This document shows, piece after piece, positions 19,302-30,157 of a DNA stretch of 64,000 nucleotides. Position 1 is the stretch's first letter, and each line of letters opens with the position of its first letter. Origin of the DNA: Paraniabella ginsengisoli (GTDB lineage: Bacteria; Bacteroidota; Bacteroidia; Chitinophagales; Chitinophagaceae); assembly GCF_022513635.1 (NCBI RefSeq), contig NZ_JAKWBL010000002.1, positions 496,001 to 560,000 on the forward strand. The letters run 5' to 3'. Below the pieces are notes generated by a model that worked only from the letters and a program-made list of their open reading frames with translations, had not been told where the DNA came from and did no database searches. The translations under genes and the position numbers were made by a program.

Positions 19302-22300
19302 ATGACTGTAAAAATACTCAAACTAATAAGTATAAGCTACTTGCTGCTGGCCTTAATCGCAATTCCACCAGATGCTGCTGCGCAAATTAGCACACAACAA
19401 CAATCGGAAATAACAGCAAATGGCTCTGTTATGAATGATAAAGGCGAGCCGCTTAATGGTGTTAGCGTGTCAGTAAAAGGAACCAATAAAGCTACCAGCA
19501 CTAATAGCGATGGTGTTTTCTCTATTAAATGTAATGCAGGTGATACCTTATTGTTTTCTTACGTAGGATTTGTTGACATTGAAGTGGCAGCAAACGCTGC
19601 ATCTCCTCATAATATTATCATGCAAACGGATACCAAGCTTATGGGAGAGGTGGTAGTAATAGGTTATGGTACCACCACGCGCAAAAATGTAATCGGGGCT
19701 ATTGACCAAATTACTTCTAAGGCTATAGAAAACAGACCTGTGGCAAATCTTACTCAGGCGCTGCAGGGCGCATCTCCCAATCTTATTATTCAGCAACGAA
19801 GCATGAATCCGAATGATAATACACTCAATATTAATATTCGTGGTATTAAAACCACAACTAATAATACGCCGTTGGTTATTATTGATGGAGTGATCTCGGA
19901 TGTTGGGAACATGAATAAACTAAATCCCAACGACGTTGCTAATATTTCTGTATTAAAAGATGCTGGTAGTGCGGCCATATACGGTTCGCGCTCGGCTAGC
20001 GGTGTTATATTAATTACTACCAAGCAGGGTGCTAAAAATTCCAAACCAAAAGTTCGGGTAGGTGGTTCGGTTGGCGTGCAAACTCCTGATATTTTGTATC
20101 AACCCTTAGACGGCTGGCAGAATGCGACAATGTTGAATGTAGCATTGGCTAATGGTGGAAAAACGCCTGCGTTTACACCTGCTCAGATACAAGATCTGAA
20201 AGACCAGGGCGATGCCGAATGGATGATGGATTACATATTTAAAGATGCTTTACAGCAGTCTTACGATGTCAGTATTTCTGGCGGTTCAGCTAATACTACT
20301 TACATGGTTTCTGGTGGTTATTATGATCAGAAGAGCAACTTTATTGGGCCAGGCTATGGTATTAAAAGGTATAACCTACGCAGTAAATTAACTACCGAAT
20401 TTAAGAGACTTAAAGTAAATGTGATATTGGGCTACGCGAGAAATGATATAAAAGGTGATGAGGCCAATGGAGGATTTAAAATTGCCGATGCCAGCAGAAC
20501 ACCCAAATACTATTACAACGCCCCAAAAACCGCTGATGGTCGATACATCATCAGTTCTATTGGCGTTAATGCTGCTGCACCACTGGAATTAGGTGGATAC
20601 AACAGACATAATAACGACTGGCTCAATATTAATACTTCCTTTGATTTTAAAATTACTAACGATTTAAAAGCGAGAGCATTGTTTGGTGCAGACATCACTA
20701 ATAACTGGCGCTTTATAAGAAGGCTCGAGTTTCCACTTTATAACAGTCCCGAAGATACTGAACCGGCGCGCTTTGAGAATACAAATCGCGAAACAGAAAA
20801 CTATGCTTTAAAAGGCGCATTCATCAATGCTCAGTTTTTGCTCGATTATAATAAGCAATTGGGTAAACATACTATTGCTGCATTGGCCGGTGTTTCTCAG
20901 GAAGTATTAACGAATCGTGGAATTGATGTGAAAACTTCTTTTACAGATCCGGATTTGGGAATTCCTATTTCCGATGGAGATGAAGAAACTATTTTTAATA
21001 ATAGCAGGACCGAAGTAAACGGAACATTGAAACGTGTCATCCAGTCGGGGTTTGGCCGTTTAAATTATAATTATGATGATCGGTATTATGCTGAATTTAC
21101 TATACGCGCTGACGGATCAAGCCGTTTCCCTGCAAATAACCGATGGGGAACATTTCCTTCTGTATCCTTGGGATGGCGGCTTTCAGAAGAATCATTTCTG
21201 GAATCTTATAGCCAGAATATAGGCGACTTAAAGCTGCGTGGTTCCTGGGGGATTTTAGGCAATCAGGAAATAGCAGACTTCCAGTATTTTACTACTTATA
21301 CTGTCTACACGAACGCTGCTGGGTTTAACAATAATGGGGTATCGGGAACCGGTTTTCAGGGAGCAAGTCCTGATCTTAGATGGGAAAAAGTAAATACATC
21401 AAATATAGGACTGGATATGACGTTCCTAAAAAATGCATTAAGCGTTAACCTGGATTATTTCTATCAAAAAACGAACGATATTCTACGTAGGCTTGTGGTG
21501 CCAAGTGTTTACGGTACCCAACCGGGAGATATGAATATCGGCACTATGGAAAACCGTGGATGGGAAGCTACTATTAATTATCGTTTGCGAACATCGGCCT
21601 TTAACCACGCTTTCTCATTTAATATAGGAAACACACAGAATAAGGTAGTTGATTTAGGTTTTGAAGAAATCATCACAAGCGATAATATTGGATATATAAC
21701 GCGTGCGGGTTTGCCAATAGGTGCTTACTATGGTTTGAAAACAGATGGCTTTTTTCAAAGTTATACCGATATAGAAAATGCTGCAATTCCCATTGGTGTA
21801 ACACCGCAGCCTGGCGATGTTAAATTTGTAGATCGTAACGATGACGGCGTTATCGACGACCGCGATCGTTATTGTCTTGGCGATGCCTTTCCGCATTATA
21901 CTTTTGGTTTTACCTATAACGTAGATTATAAAGGCTTTGACCTTTCCATGTTGATACAGGGTGTTGGAAGCCGCAAGCAATCACTACGCGGAGATATATA
22001 TGTTCCTTTTCACCATGGCGCCTGGTATCCGGTAATGTTCAAACATCAGTTAGATACATGGACAACAACAAATACCGATGCAAGATATCCTCGTTTGTCT
22101 GACGATGCATCTTCTTCTTATTCTAATAACTGGGGCCGCGGCTCTGATATTTTTATATTGGATGGTAAATACCTCCGGCTTAAAAATCTTCAGTTAGGGT
22201 ATACGCTTCCTGCAAACCTTGTGGAACGTATGGGAATAGGCAGTATAAGAGCATATGTTACTGCGCAGAACCTATTCACTCTTTCAAATAATTCCTTTAT

Positions 22301-22412
22301 TGATCCTGAATCATCCGAGTTTGATAATAATATGCGTTCAAGTGGTGCAAATAGCGGACGCAATTACCCAACGCTTAAGTATTACGGCTTTGGTATTAAC
22401 ATGGAATTTTAA
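19302..22412 (+). CDS. SusC/RagA-type TonB-linked outer-membrane receptor, locus A
   Basis: 1036 residues, intact. Order: signal peptide ending ...DAAAQ; carboxypeptidase-regulatory-like domain (VMNDKGEPLNGVSVSVKG, residues ~45-125); TonB plug beginning GEVVVIGYGTTTRKNVIGAI with NPNDVANISVLKDAGSAAIY; then a 22-strand barrel with the usual family C-terminus NYPTLKYYGFGINMEF. It imports oligosaccharides with the SusD lipoprotein that follows after 15 bases. The presence of GH76 and GH92 suggests alpha-mannan fragments. A long unbroken gene here shows that the frame breaks elsewhere are scattered, not universal. Confidence 0.93.
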   Translation: MTVKILKLISISYLLLALIAIPPDAAAQISTQQQSEITANGSVMNDKGEPLNGVSVSVKGTNKATSTNSDGVFSIKCNAGDTLLFSYVGFVDIEVAANAASPHNIIMQTDTKLMGEVVVIGYGTTTRKNVIGAIDQITSKAIENRPVANLTQALQGASPNLIIQQRSMNPNDNTLNINIRGIKTTTNNTPLVIIDGVISDVGNMNKLNPNDVANISVLKDAGSAAIYGSRSASGVILITTKQGAKNSKPKVRVGGSVGVQTPDILYQPLDGWQNATMLNVALANGGKTPAFTPAQIQDLKDQGDAEWMMDYIFKDALQQSYDVSISGGSANTTYMVSGGYYDQKSNFIGPGYGIKRYNLRSKLTTEFKRLKVNVILGYARNDIKGDEANGGFKIADASRTPKYYYNAPKTADGRYIISSIGVNAAAPLELGGYNRHNNDWLNINTSFDFKITNDLKARALFGADITNNWRFIRRLEFPLYNSPEDTEPARFENTNRETENYALKGAFINAQFLLDYNKQLGKHTIAALAGVSQEVLTNRGIDVKTSFTDPDLGIPISDGDEETIFNNSRTEVNGTLKRVIQSGFGRLNYNYDDRYYAEFTIRADGSSRFPANNRWGTFPSVSLGWRLSEESFLESYSQNIGDLKLRGSWGILGNQEIADFQYFTTYTVYTNAAGFNNNGVSGTGFQGASPDLRWEKVNTSNIGLDMTFLKNALSVNLDYFYQKTNDILRRLVVPSVYGTQPGDMNIGTMENRGWEATINYRLRTSAFNHAFSFNIGNTQNKVVDLGFEEIITSDNIGYITRAGLPIGAYYGLKTDGFFQSYTDIENAAIPIGVTPQPGDVKFVDRNDDGVIDDRDRYCLGDAFPHYTFGFTYNVDYKGFDLSMLIQGVGSRKQSLRGDIYVPFHHGAWYPVMFKHQLDTWTTTNTDARYPRLSDDASSSYSNNWGRGSDIFILDGKYLRLKNLQLGYTLPANLVERMGIGSIRAYVTAQNLFTLSNNSFIDPESSEFDNNMRSSGANSGRNYPTLKYYGFGINMEF

Positions 22413-22427
22413 AACTAAACTTAAAAG

Positions 22428-24079
22428 ATGAAAAAGCTATTATATATCATAACCGGATTTATCGGTATAATATCAGTCTACTCTTGTCAGAAGCTGGATA
22501 TTGCGCCAATCGATCGTTTTACAGATGACAATTATTGGACAACTCCCGGAAGAGCCGAGTTGTTGTTAAACATGGCTTATAACCAAATGTATAATGCCGA
22601 TATAATGTGGCGTGATGAATTTTTAAGCGACAATATGTTGCAAACCTATGGTGCCAGCGACACCAGAACGATAAGGCGGGGCGAAGCTACGCCGGCGTTA
22701 GGACTTTTTAACAGCGAGTGGGGACAGTCTTACGGAGGCATAAAAACTTGCCTGGTATTTTTAAACAATGTTGATAAAATTCCGAAAATGGACGAAGCGC
22801 TTAAAAAAGAATGATCGACGAAATTCGTTTCATTAAAGCGTTTGTATTTTTTCGAATGGTGAATTACTATGGCGATGTTCCTTTTTTAATGATGAAATAT
22901 CATTAGACGACGCTTACACCGTTAAACGTACACCAAAGAGTGAAGTGATGGCTTTTATTCATTCCGAGTTAGACGATATTATGAATGCTGGAAATTTACC
23001 AAAAGCAAGTGACCTTGCTGAATCTGAAAGAGGCCGAATAACGATTGGCGCTGCCTGTGCATTTCAAGCGCGTGCCTATTTATATGAGAGCAATTATGCC
23101 AAGGTAAAAGAATATGCCGGGCGACTTATTAATGACCAGGCTACTTATGGAGAGTATCGTCTTTTTGAATATGCTGCAAAAAAGAAGAAAGCTATTTAAG
23201 GCTTTTTACGCCTGAGAATGAGTATAACGATGAAGTGATTCTGGATATTACGTATGTACCGAATCTGAAAACATGGTCGCAAATGAGTCAGATGGCGCCT
23301 ATTAGCAAACGTGGCGAATTATCATCTCAAAATCCCACACAGGAATTGGTAGATTGTTACCTTACAATGAATGGCTTGCCAGTAAAGGGTGCGGAAATAG
23401 ATCCTTCATACGTTGAGAACAATCCGTATGTAAATCGTGATCCGCGACTGACTGCAACTATTGTTTATGACAATTATAAATGGCTTAATAAAGATGGCAC
23501 GACTAGTACGATACGTACAGCCAAAGGTTCTGGTACTGATGATGCTTATATAAGCGCCGTAGATCGCCAAACAAAAACAGGTTATTATGTGCGTAAATAT
23601 TACGACTGGGATATGGTGGCTATGGCCGCAGGTCTTAATATAATAATGTTCAGATATGCCGATGTATTACTGATGTATGCAGAAGCTTGTAACGAACTGT
23701 CGAAAATAACACAACAGGAGTGGGACATGAGCATAAGGCCCATTCGCAGCAGAGCCGGTTTTGAAGCTGCACTGGCGCTCAACTATCCGGCTGCTAAGAA
23801 CCAAGAAGAGATAAGACAGATTATTAGAAACGAACGTCGGGTTGAACTGGCGCTGGAAGGCTTAAGATGGTTTGATATTAAACGCTGGCAAATAGGCGAG
23901 CAGGTACTTAAAGGATTTATGCACGGTTTTAAATTTGGGGAACAGATGCCGGCATAGACGGCGGATATGTAAGAGTTGATGAGTTCAAGTTCAATAATAA
24001 CCGTGATTATTATTGGTCGGTTCCGCTGGAACAAATTGATCTTAATAAAAATCTGCTTCCTAATAATCCGGGTTATTAA
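22428..24079 (+). CDS. SusD/RagB-type glycan-binding lipoprotein, locus A (four frame breaks)
   Basis: About 551 residues after repair. The leader has the lipobox VYSCQK. SusD features are DEIRFIKAFVFFRMVNYYGD, MFRYADVLLMYAEACNEL and the closing NERRVELALEGLRWFDIKRW. Breaks are at A6 22803-22808, T6 22882-22887, A6 23178-23183 and near 23938-23942; one base at each restores the frame through to a terminal NNPGY and the TAA at 24077-24079. It should cap the SusC barrel at the cell surface and bind the glycan. Confidence 0.88.
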
Positions 24080-24174
24080 GTCATTAAAGTAATAACACTA
24101 TCTATATAATAGAATTAATAATTCATTCGCAGGTTGGCGGATAAGTTCTAAAAACTAAAACAAAAAAATAACAG

Positions 24175-25307
24175 ATGAATACAATAATCACCAAAATTCT
24201 TTTTCATGTTTCGCCATGTTTGTTATGGCCGGATGTGCTAAAAATGATATGGAATATAAAGACCCTAAGGTAACAGCAGTGGACGCGCTTTATGCACCAT
24301 TAGAAAACCAAAAACTAACTTTAAGTACACAGACAGGCGCTAACATTCTTTTTCAATGGTCACCCAGTCATGCTCAGGATGGACAATTAGTTTCTTACGA
24401 AGTTGTTTTTTACAAAGAGTCTGATATGAACACACCCATTTATCGGATCGTATCTGATAATACTGGTAAAGAACTTTATGCGCACATCACTCATTTAGAT
24501 ATAAATAAAGCCTGTTCTGCAGCCGGTATCCCCACAGGCGAAACAGGAACTATTTATTGGTCTGTTGCTTCATGGAGAGGCATTAGTTCTGCGGTTTGTC
24601 CACAAAAAAACAAACTCACAGTTACGCGTCTTGAAGGTTTTGAAGTAATACCCGACAACGTTTATATAACGGGCGAAGCTACTGAAACAGGAAGTGATGT
24701 TGCAAAAGCGATAGTTATGCAAGAGCCCAGTGAAGGTAAATTTGAAGTATATACAAAGTTAAAAAACTCTGGTTCTTTCTCTTTTGTGGACAGGATTTCG
24801 GGCACACCCGAAAGGTATTATATTAATGCTGAAGGTAAATTGGCTGATGCCGATGGTGAAGAAACTTCAAGTGTAGATGATGAGGCCGTTTATAGAATAA
24901 CACTGGACTTTACAAATAAAGGTGTAACCACTACTAAGATAACTAAGATGGGTGTTTTCTTTAGTCCGGAAAATAAAATAATCATCGATCTTCCTTATGT
25001 AGGATTAGGTGTTTGGTCAGGCACTGGCGTTGTTACATTCAGACAAGAGTCGTGGGGTAGGGATGAGCGCTATAAGCTTCAAATGGAAACATCCTCTGGT
25101 ACTGCGCAGTTCGGAGCTTTAAATCCAACCGACAGCCGTCCGGCTGCCGATGCACCAGCTTCTTATTATTATCTGAAACTTCTTGATCGAACTACTCAGT
25201 GGGATGACAAGTGGAAATTTGGTGCAGAGATGGATGGTGCTAACGTTACTGTTTCTGTCAAGTTGCAAGGCGGCGCGCCATATACACATACTATAAAGAA
25301 AAATTAA
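24175..25307 (+). CDS. SusE/SusF-like surface glycan-binding lipoprotein (one frame break)
   Basis: About 378 residues. From ATG 24175, one T added to T5 24200-24204 gives a hydrophobic leader ending VMAGCAK, a lipobox. A SusE-type Ig-like segment follows (NILFQWSPSHAQDGQLVSYE), then beta-rich modules with VYITGEATETG and GKFEVYTKLKNSGSFSF of the SusE/F fold. It probably holds polysaccharide at the surface beside SusCD. Start context ACAGATGA. Confidence 0.75.
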
Positions 25308-25321
25308 ATTTTGACTGATTG

Positions 25322-25348
25322 AAAGATGCAGGCTCTTACTGCATCTTT
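25322..25348 (+). terminator. hairpin between the SusE-like gene and GH76
   Basis: Perfect 10-base arms AAAGATGCAG and CTGCATCTTT around a 7-base loop, followed by CTTAAAAAA. It may be a partial terminator or an RNA stabiliser. An ATG inside it (25326) is in frame with GH76 but is an unlikely start because it would be buried in the stem. Confidence 0.65.
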
Positions 25349-25364
25349 CTTAAAAAACAGGTAT

Positions 25365-26564
25365 ATGAATAGGAATAGATTGTTTTCATTAATCATGCTA
25401 TTGACCATCGTGTCGTGTACCAAGTATGATGATGTTTATATGGAGGAAGAAACGATGGAGAGCGACTTTTACAAAGTTGACTGGGTGGCTGCTGCAGACA
25501 GTGCCACTACTTCATTTGTTGATAGATACTGGAACAAGGCAGAACATGTGTTTAATAATACATTCGAAGGGCAAATTGCCTGGAATGACTACTGGCCGGA
25601 AGCACACGGACTTGATGTTTTAGTAGACGCTTATTTAAGGACAAATAAAAATGAATACAAACAGGCCATCTACGACTTTTATGAAGGTGTAAGAAATAAA
25701 AATTGGTATAGTGATAATTGGGAAAACGAATATTATGATGATATGGGCTGGCATGGGCTGGCTCACCTTCGAGCATTGGAGGCTACAAACGACACAAGAT
25801 ATGAGCAATCTGCAAAGAATTTGTGGTCGTGGATAACGCAAGGCTGGACTGAATTTGATGGTGGCGGTATAGAATGGCGTAAAGAATCAGACGAGTTGGG
25901 TGAAGCAAAAGGGATTCCGGCAAACGGGCCTGCAGCAATAATTGCAGCCCGCAGGTATCAAAAATATCCTGATGAAATAAATGGTGGGTTGGATAACCTG
26001 GAATGGGCAAAAAGAATATACGACTGGATGAAATACAATCGCACTATATTATCATCAGGCCGCATCTTCGAAAATATTAATGACAAAAACAGTGATTACT
26101 CGTATGATGTAGGTACTTATTTAGGAGCAGCATTGGAGCTTTACAATATCACAAAAGACAAGGTTTATTTGGATGATGCAATTCGCATTACCAATTATCA
26201 TATTACCCATAACATAAACGAAACCTATGGTGTAATGATCGATTGGGGCGAACAGGCCGGAAACGGCGGTGGCCACGATGTGAATTTGTTTAAAGGAATC
26301 TTTGTAAGATATTTTACTATTTTAATTCAGCAACCAGACTTGTCGAATGAAGATCGCGCGCGTTATATTGCGTTCTTAAAAAACAATGCACAATATTTGT
26401 GGATTGAAGGAACTCAAAAAACGCCTGCTATCAAGTTCAGTTATAGCTGGTGGAAAAATCCCGGGGATACTGAAACCTGGGGAGATTTGCGTGCTGCAAT
26501 AAGCGCAGTTACTACAATTGAGGCTATGGCGTTATTGCAAAAAGAAGGATACATAAAAGAGTAA
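25365..26564 (+). CDS. GH76-family alpha-1,6-mannanase, lipoprotein
   Basis: 399 residues from ATG 25365, intact. The leader ends TIVSCTK, a lipobox, so it is probably a surface or periplasmic lipoprotein. ENEYYDDMGWHGLAHLRA carries the paired catalytic aspartates of GH76. IAWNDYWPEAHGLDVLVDAY and GQAN-like downstream segments GDTETWGDLRAAISAV are also family-typical. It cleaves the alpha-1,6-mannan backbone of fungal-type mannan. Start 25365 is chosen because it follows the hairpin and begins the signal sequence. Confidence 0.88.
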   Translation: MNRNRLFSLIMLLTIVSCTKYDDVYMEEETMESDFYKVDWVAAADSATTSFVDRYWNKAEHVFNNTFEGQIAWNDYWPEAHGLDVLVDAYLRTNKNEYKQAIYDFYEGVRNKNWYSDNWENEYYDDMGWHGLAHLRALEATNDTRYEQSAKNLWSWITQGWTEFDGGGIEWRKESDELGEAKGIPANGPAAIIAARRYQKYPDEINGGLDNLEWAKRIYDWMKYNRTILSSGRIFENINDKNSDYSYDVGTYLGAALELYNITKDKVYLDDAIRITNYHITHNINETYGVMIDWGEQAGNGGGHDVNLFKGIFVRYFTILIQQPDLSNEDRARYIAFLKNNAQYLWIEGTQKTPAIKFSYSWWKNPGDTETWGDLRAAISAVTTIEAMALLQKEGYIKE

Positions 26565-26624
26565 TCTTATTCAATTAACATAATTGAGTATTTACTTTGA
26601 TGTATTATAAGAAAACTACAGATA

Positions 26625-26647
26625 TTCGCAAATGCGTTTTCTGCGAA
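26625..26647. promoter_or_regulatory. inverted repeat upstream of GH92, possible LacI-type operator
   Basis: TTCGCA (26625-26630) and TGCGAA (26642-26647) flank AATGCGTTTTC. The internal GCAAATGCGTTTTC resembles the LacI-type palindrome at 19016. It is 112 bases before the GH92 start. Confidence 0.4.
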
Positions 26648-26758
26648 AATTTGCAAAAAAAAATCAGCGATTTATCAGCGGGAAAATTTCATTAAGCTCT
26701 AAGGTTTAGACAACTTCAATATTATAGTTCCTCTATAACCATTTCGAAAAAAAAAATT

Positions 26759-28907
26759 ATGTTTAGAAAAGCCATTTATTTTTTCGCAGGATTATTAGCA
26801 ACTTCTGCAACTTTATGTTCTGCGCAAAAACAAGGCGCCAATTTAACAGACTTTGTAAATCCATTTATTGGAACAACGACGCTTTGGGACAGTATTGATC
26901 TTGGTTACAAACCTACACGCCGCGCATGGGGCGCAGAAGCCTATCCGGGGGCTTCTCTGCCTAACTCGATGGTTCAGGTTACACCAGTAACAATGTGGCG
27001 AAGTGGTTCCGGATATCAATATGAAGATACAGTTGTTTACGCTTTTGCCCACACAAGTAAGGGACATTGGAATCTTTGTTACGTACCGTTGATTGCTGTT
27101 AGTGGAGATGTTAATCCGAAAACTTACTATTCTTCTTATAAACACACCAAGGAATCTGCCAGCCCGGGTTATTACCAGGTTTATTTAGAAAAATATGGAA
27201 TCAATGCGGAAGTGACATCTACCTTAAGATGTGCTTTTCATAAATACACTTATGATAATGGAAAGAACAAAAAAATCCTCGCCGATCTGGCGCGCTCTAA
27301 TGAACGCGTGAATGACTGGAAAATAAAAAAGCGACGATAATTCTTTTAGTGGTTATCAGAAAACAGGAAGCCCCTTTTATTTTTATGCGGTAACAAATCA
27401 TAAAATAAAAAATGTTGAAGCGCTCAAAGATGGAGATGCAGAAGTAAGTATCGTCAACTTATTAGACAACAAAAATGCAGCTGATCCATTAGAAATGAAA
27501 GTTGGATTTTCTTATGTGAGTATCGAAAATGCTAAGAAAAATCTTGAAGTCGAAATGTTATCTAAAAATTTTGATCAGGTTAAAAATGAAGCAACAGAGA
27601 AGTGGAACATCTTGTTGTCAAAAATAAAAGTAACCGGAGGTACTGCAGATCAAAAGCAAACTTTTTATTCAACTTTCTATCGATCATTTTTATGGCCAAT
27701 TTTATTGAGTGATGAGAACGGAGAATTTAGGAATGCAAAAGGCGATATTATTAATAAAGGATTTAAATATTACAGCGATCCTTCTTTTTGGGATGACTAC
27801 CGTAATAAGTTGATCCTGCTTGGTATGATCTCACCAGATGTTGCTGCCGATGTTATAAAATCCATAACCGATCGTGGTGAGATAAAAGGTTTTATGCCAA
27901 CTTTTTTCATGGAGATCACGCTTCGGCTTTTGTAGCAGGCAGTTATTTGCGTGGCATAAAAGATTTTGATGTGCAGAAAGCATATAGTTGCTTCTTAATA
28001 ATGCCTTTGTTGATGGTAAAGGGGGACGGCCACATTTAAAAGAATATATGGAACGTGGCTGGATATCGGAGATGGATGTGGAAAACCCTAAACTGGAAAC
28101 GGTTGCCAAAGCCGCGGTAACAAAAACCCAGGAATACTCTTACGATGATTATGCTACTGCACTACTTGCAAAAGAATTGGGCGATAAAGACAACTATGCA
28201 AAGCTGATGAAGCGAACCGACAGCTATAAAAATCTTTTTGATCCTGCTACTCAATTAATGAGGGGGCGCTTAGCAAACGGGCAATGGATCACGCCATTCA
28301 ATCCTGAGCAGCCGTATTTTGAATATATGTATCGAGAAGCAAATGGCTGGCAATCTACTTTTTTGCCCCGCACGATCCGAAAGGGTTTATAGCGCTTTAT
28401 CCAAGCAAAGAAGCTTTCGAGAAAAAACTAGACTCATTGTTTACCATTCCATGGAAAGGTTACGAGGCACACAATCTTACCACTTTTATTGGCCAATATT
28501 GCCATGGAAATCAACCTGGCCATAGCTCTCCTTATTTGTATTATTTTATTAACAAACAGGAGAAGGCTCAAAATTTATTGAACAAAATATTGAATCATTA
28601 TTATCGTATGGGCCCGGAAAGACTGGCTTATTCAGGAATGGATGATGCAGGTGAAATGTCTTCCTGGTACACATTGAATGCGCTGGGTTTATACACTTAT
28701 TCGCCGGCTGATCCTGAATACCTGGTAACGGTACCTTTATTTGATAAGGTTGTATTTGATTTAAGCGGAACAAAGTTTACCGTTTTGAAGAAAGGAAAAG
28801 GCGAGAAAATTACAAATATTACTTACGGAGGAAAGAAGATAGATGGCTATTTTATTCAGCATAAGCAACTGCAACAAGGTAAAGAACTTATTATTACAAC
28901 CAACTAA
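26759..28907 (+). CDS. GH92-family alpha-mannosidase, divergent copy (four frame breaks)
   Basis: About 717 residues with a signal peptide ending TLCSAQK. GH92 landmarks: VNPFIGTTT, MPTFFHGDHAS (restored), REANGWQSTFFAPHD with the catalytic Glu position, HGNQPGHSSPYLYYF and GMDDAGEMSSWY. Breaks: near 27325-27330 (an extra A or two missing), T6 27902-27907, TT 27988-27989 and T6 28359-28364. The last motif differs from the usual GDEDxGQMSAWY. Members are Ca2+-dependent exo-alpha-mannosidases acting on alpha-1,2, 1,3 or other linkages. Confidence 0.87.
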
Positions 28908-28934
28908 GCTAAGCAACTTCGACAAAATAACTAA

Positions 28935-29073
28935 CCACATAGGAACATAGAACATCAGGAATGAAAAAGGAAACATAATTGCACATAATCGTTTAATAGC
29001 CTGATACTATGGTCCGCCTTTGGCGGAATCTATATACCCTTAAGCGTAGCAAATACTATGTCTCTATTTGGTT
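28935..29073. repeat. MITE-like interspersed repeat, copy A
   Basis: Begins CCACATAGGAACATAG (28935-28950) and ends CTATGTCTCTATTTGG, so the ends are imperfect inverted repeats. Inside is a hairpin TCCGCC/GGCGGA. The order of blocks matches 57838-57970 throughout. It lies directly after a GH92 gene and before the ROK kinase. Confidence 0.7.
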
Positions 29074-29149
29074 AAAAGAGGAAATTATTTGTCAATCTTA
29101 CTAATTTGTGTTTAAATACTTTCTAAACCTGAAATATAAAAATAGACTG

Positions 29150-30052
29150 ATGAATATCTGGGGCATTGATTTAGGCGGAACAAAAATAGAATGTGTTGTA
29201 TTAAACGATCAAAATCTTGGAGTAATAGCGCGTCAGAGACTTCCGACAGAAGCCGACAAAGGTTATGATCACATTCTGTTTCAAATAAAAAAACTGATCA
29301 ACCGTGTTGCTGATCAATTGGATGAAAGCCCTGACCGTATTGGTTTTGCAACACCAGGAGTATTAGAGCCTGCTACTCAAACCATGAAAAACTGTAACAC
29401 TACATGCATGAACGGTCGGACGATGCAGAAAGATCTGGAAGCGCTATTGAAAATTCCTGTTCGTATTGCCAATGATGCCAATTGTTTCGCATTAGCTGAA
29501 ACAAGAATGGGTGCAGGAAGAAAACATCAAAATGCAGAAGTGGTGTTTGGTATCATCATGGGAACGGGAGTTGGTGGTGGTTTAATAGTACATCAAAAAA
29601 TTATTAAAGGACACCACGGCATCGGTGGCGAGTGGGGGCATAACATCTTAGATGAAAACGGGCCGCAATGTTATTGTGGTAAACGCGGTTGTGTTGAAAC
29701 TGTAATTTCTGGACCTGCGTTGGAAAAGGCTTATGAGAATTTTACAGGAACTCATCTTAAGCTGAATGAAATACTGCAAAGACATTTGGAAAGAATTGAT
29801 GCCCATGCTACAACTATTATAGATCATCTGTTAGAAAACTATGGCAAAGCTTTATCCACACTTATAAATGTGATTGACCCCGACCTGATCATTATAGGAG
29901 GAGGCGTTGGCAACATGGATTTGCTGTATACCGAAGGCTATGAACGCATTAAAAAATACATTTTTAATAATGGTATTTTAACTACTCCAATTTGTAAGCC
30001 TGAATTAGGCGACAGCGCAGGTGTTTTCGGTGCGGCATTGCTTTGGGAATAA
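29150..30052 (+). CDS. ROK-family sugar kinase with zinc motif
   Basis: 300 residues from ATG 29150, intact; an upstream in-frame start at 29108 adds 14 residues of unlikely sequence. MNIWGIDLGGTKIECV is the phosphate-binding start, IANDANCFALAETRMGAG and GTGVGGGLIV are ROK signatures, and QCYCGKRGCVETVISG is the ROK zinc-binding CxCGxxGCxE. The family phosphorylates glucose, fructose, mannose and other hexoses. In a mannan locus a mannose or glucose kinase role is likely. Confidence 0.88.
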   Translation: MNIWGIDLGGTKIECVVLNDQNLGVIARQRLPTEADKGYDHILFQIKKLINRVADQLDESPDRIGFATPGVLEPATQTMKNCNTTCMNGRTMQKDLEALLKIPVRIANDANCFALAETRMGAGRKHQNAEVVFGIIMGTGVGGGLIVHQKIIKGHHGIGGEWGHNILDENGPQCYCGKRGCVETVISGPALEKAYENFTGTHLKLNEILQRHLERIDAHATTIIDHLLENYGKALSTLINVIDPDLIIIGGGVGNMDLLYTEGYERIKKYIFNNGILTTPICKPELGDSAGVFGAALLWE

Positions 30053-30149
30053 TTTTCTTAACTGCTTATTGAGAATCCCAATTTTTTCGTTCAAGTAAAA
30101 TTATTAGACATCGACAAACTTTATTTTCCTATTTTTATGTTCAAATGTA

Positions 30150-30157
30150 TGTACATA
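30150..30157. promoter_or_regulatory. TGTACATA site overlapping the sulfatase start
   Basis: TGTACATA matches the two copies upstream of the GntR/UTRA gene (32478-32497). It overlaps the sulfatase ATG at 30157 by one base, a place where binding would block transcription. Confidence 0.5.
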
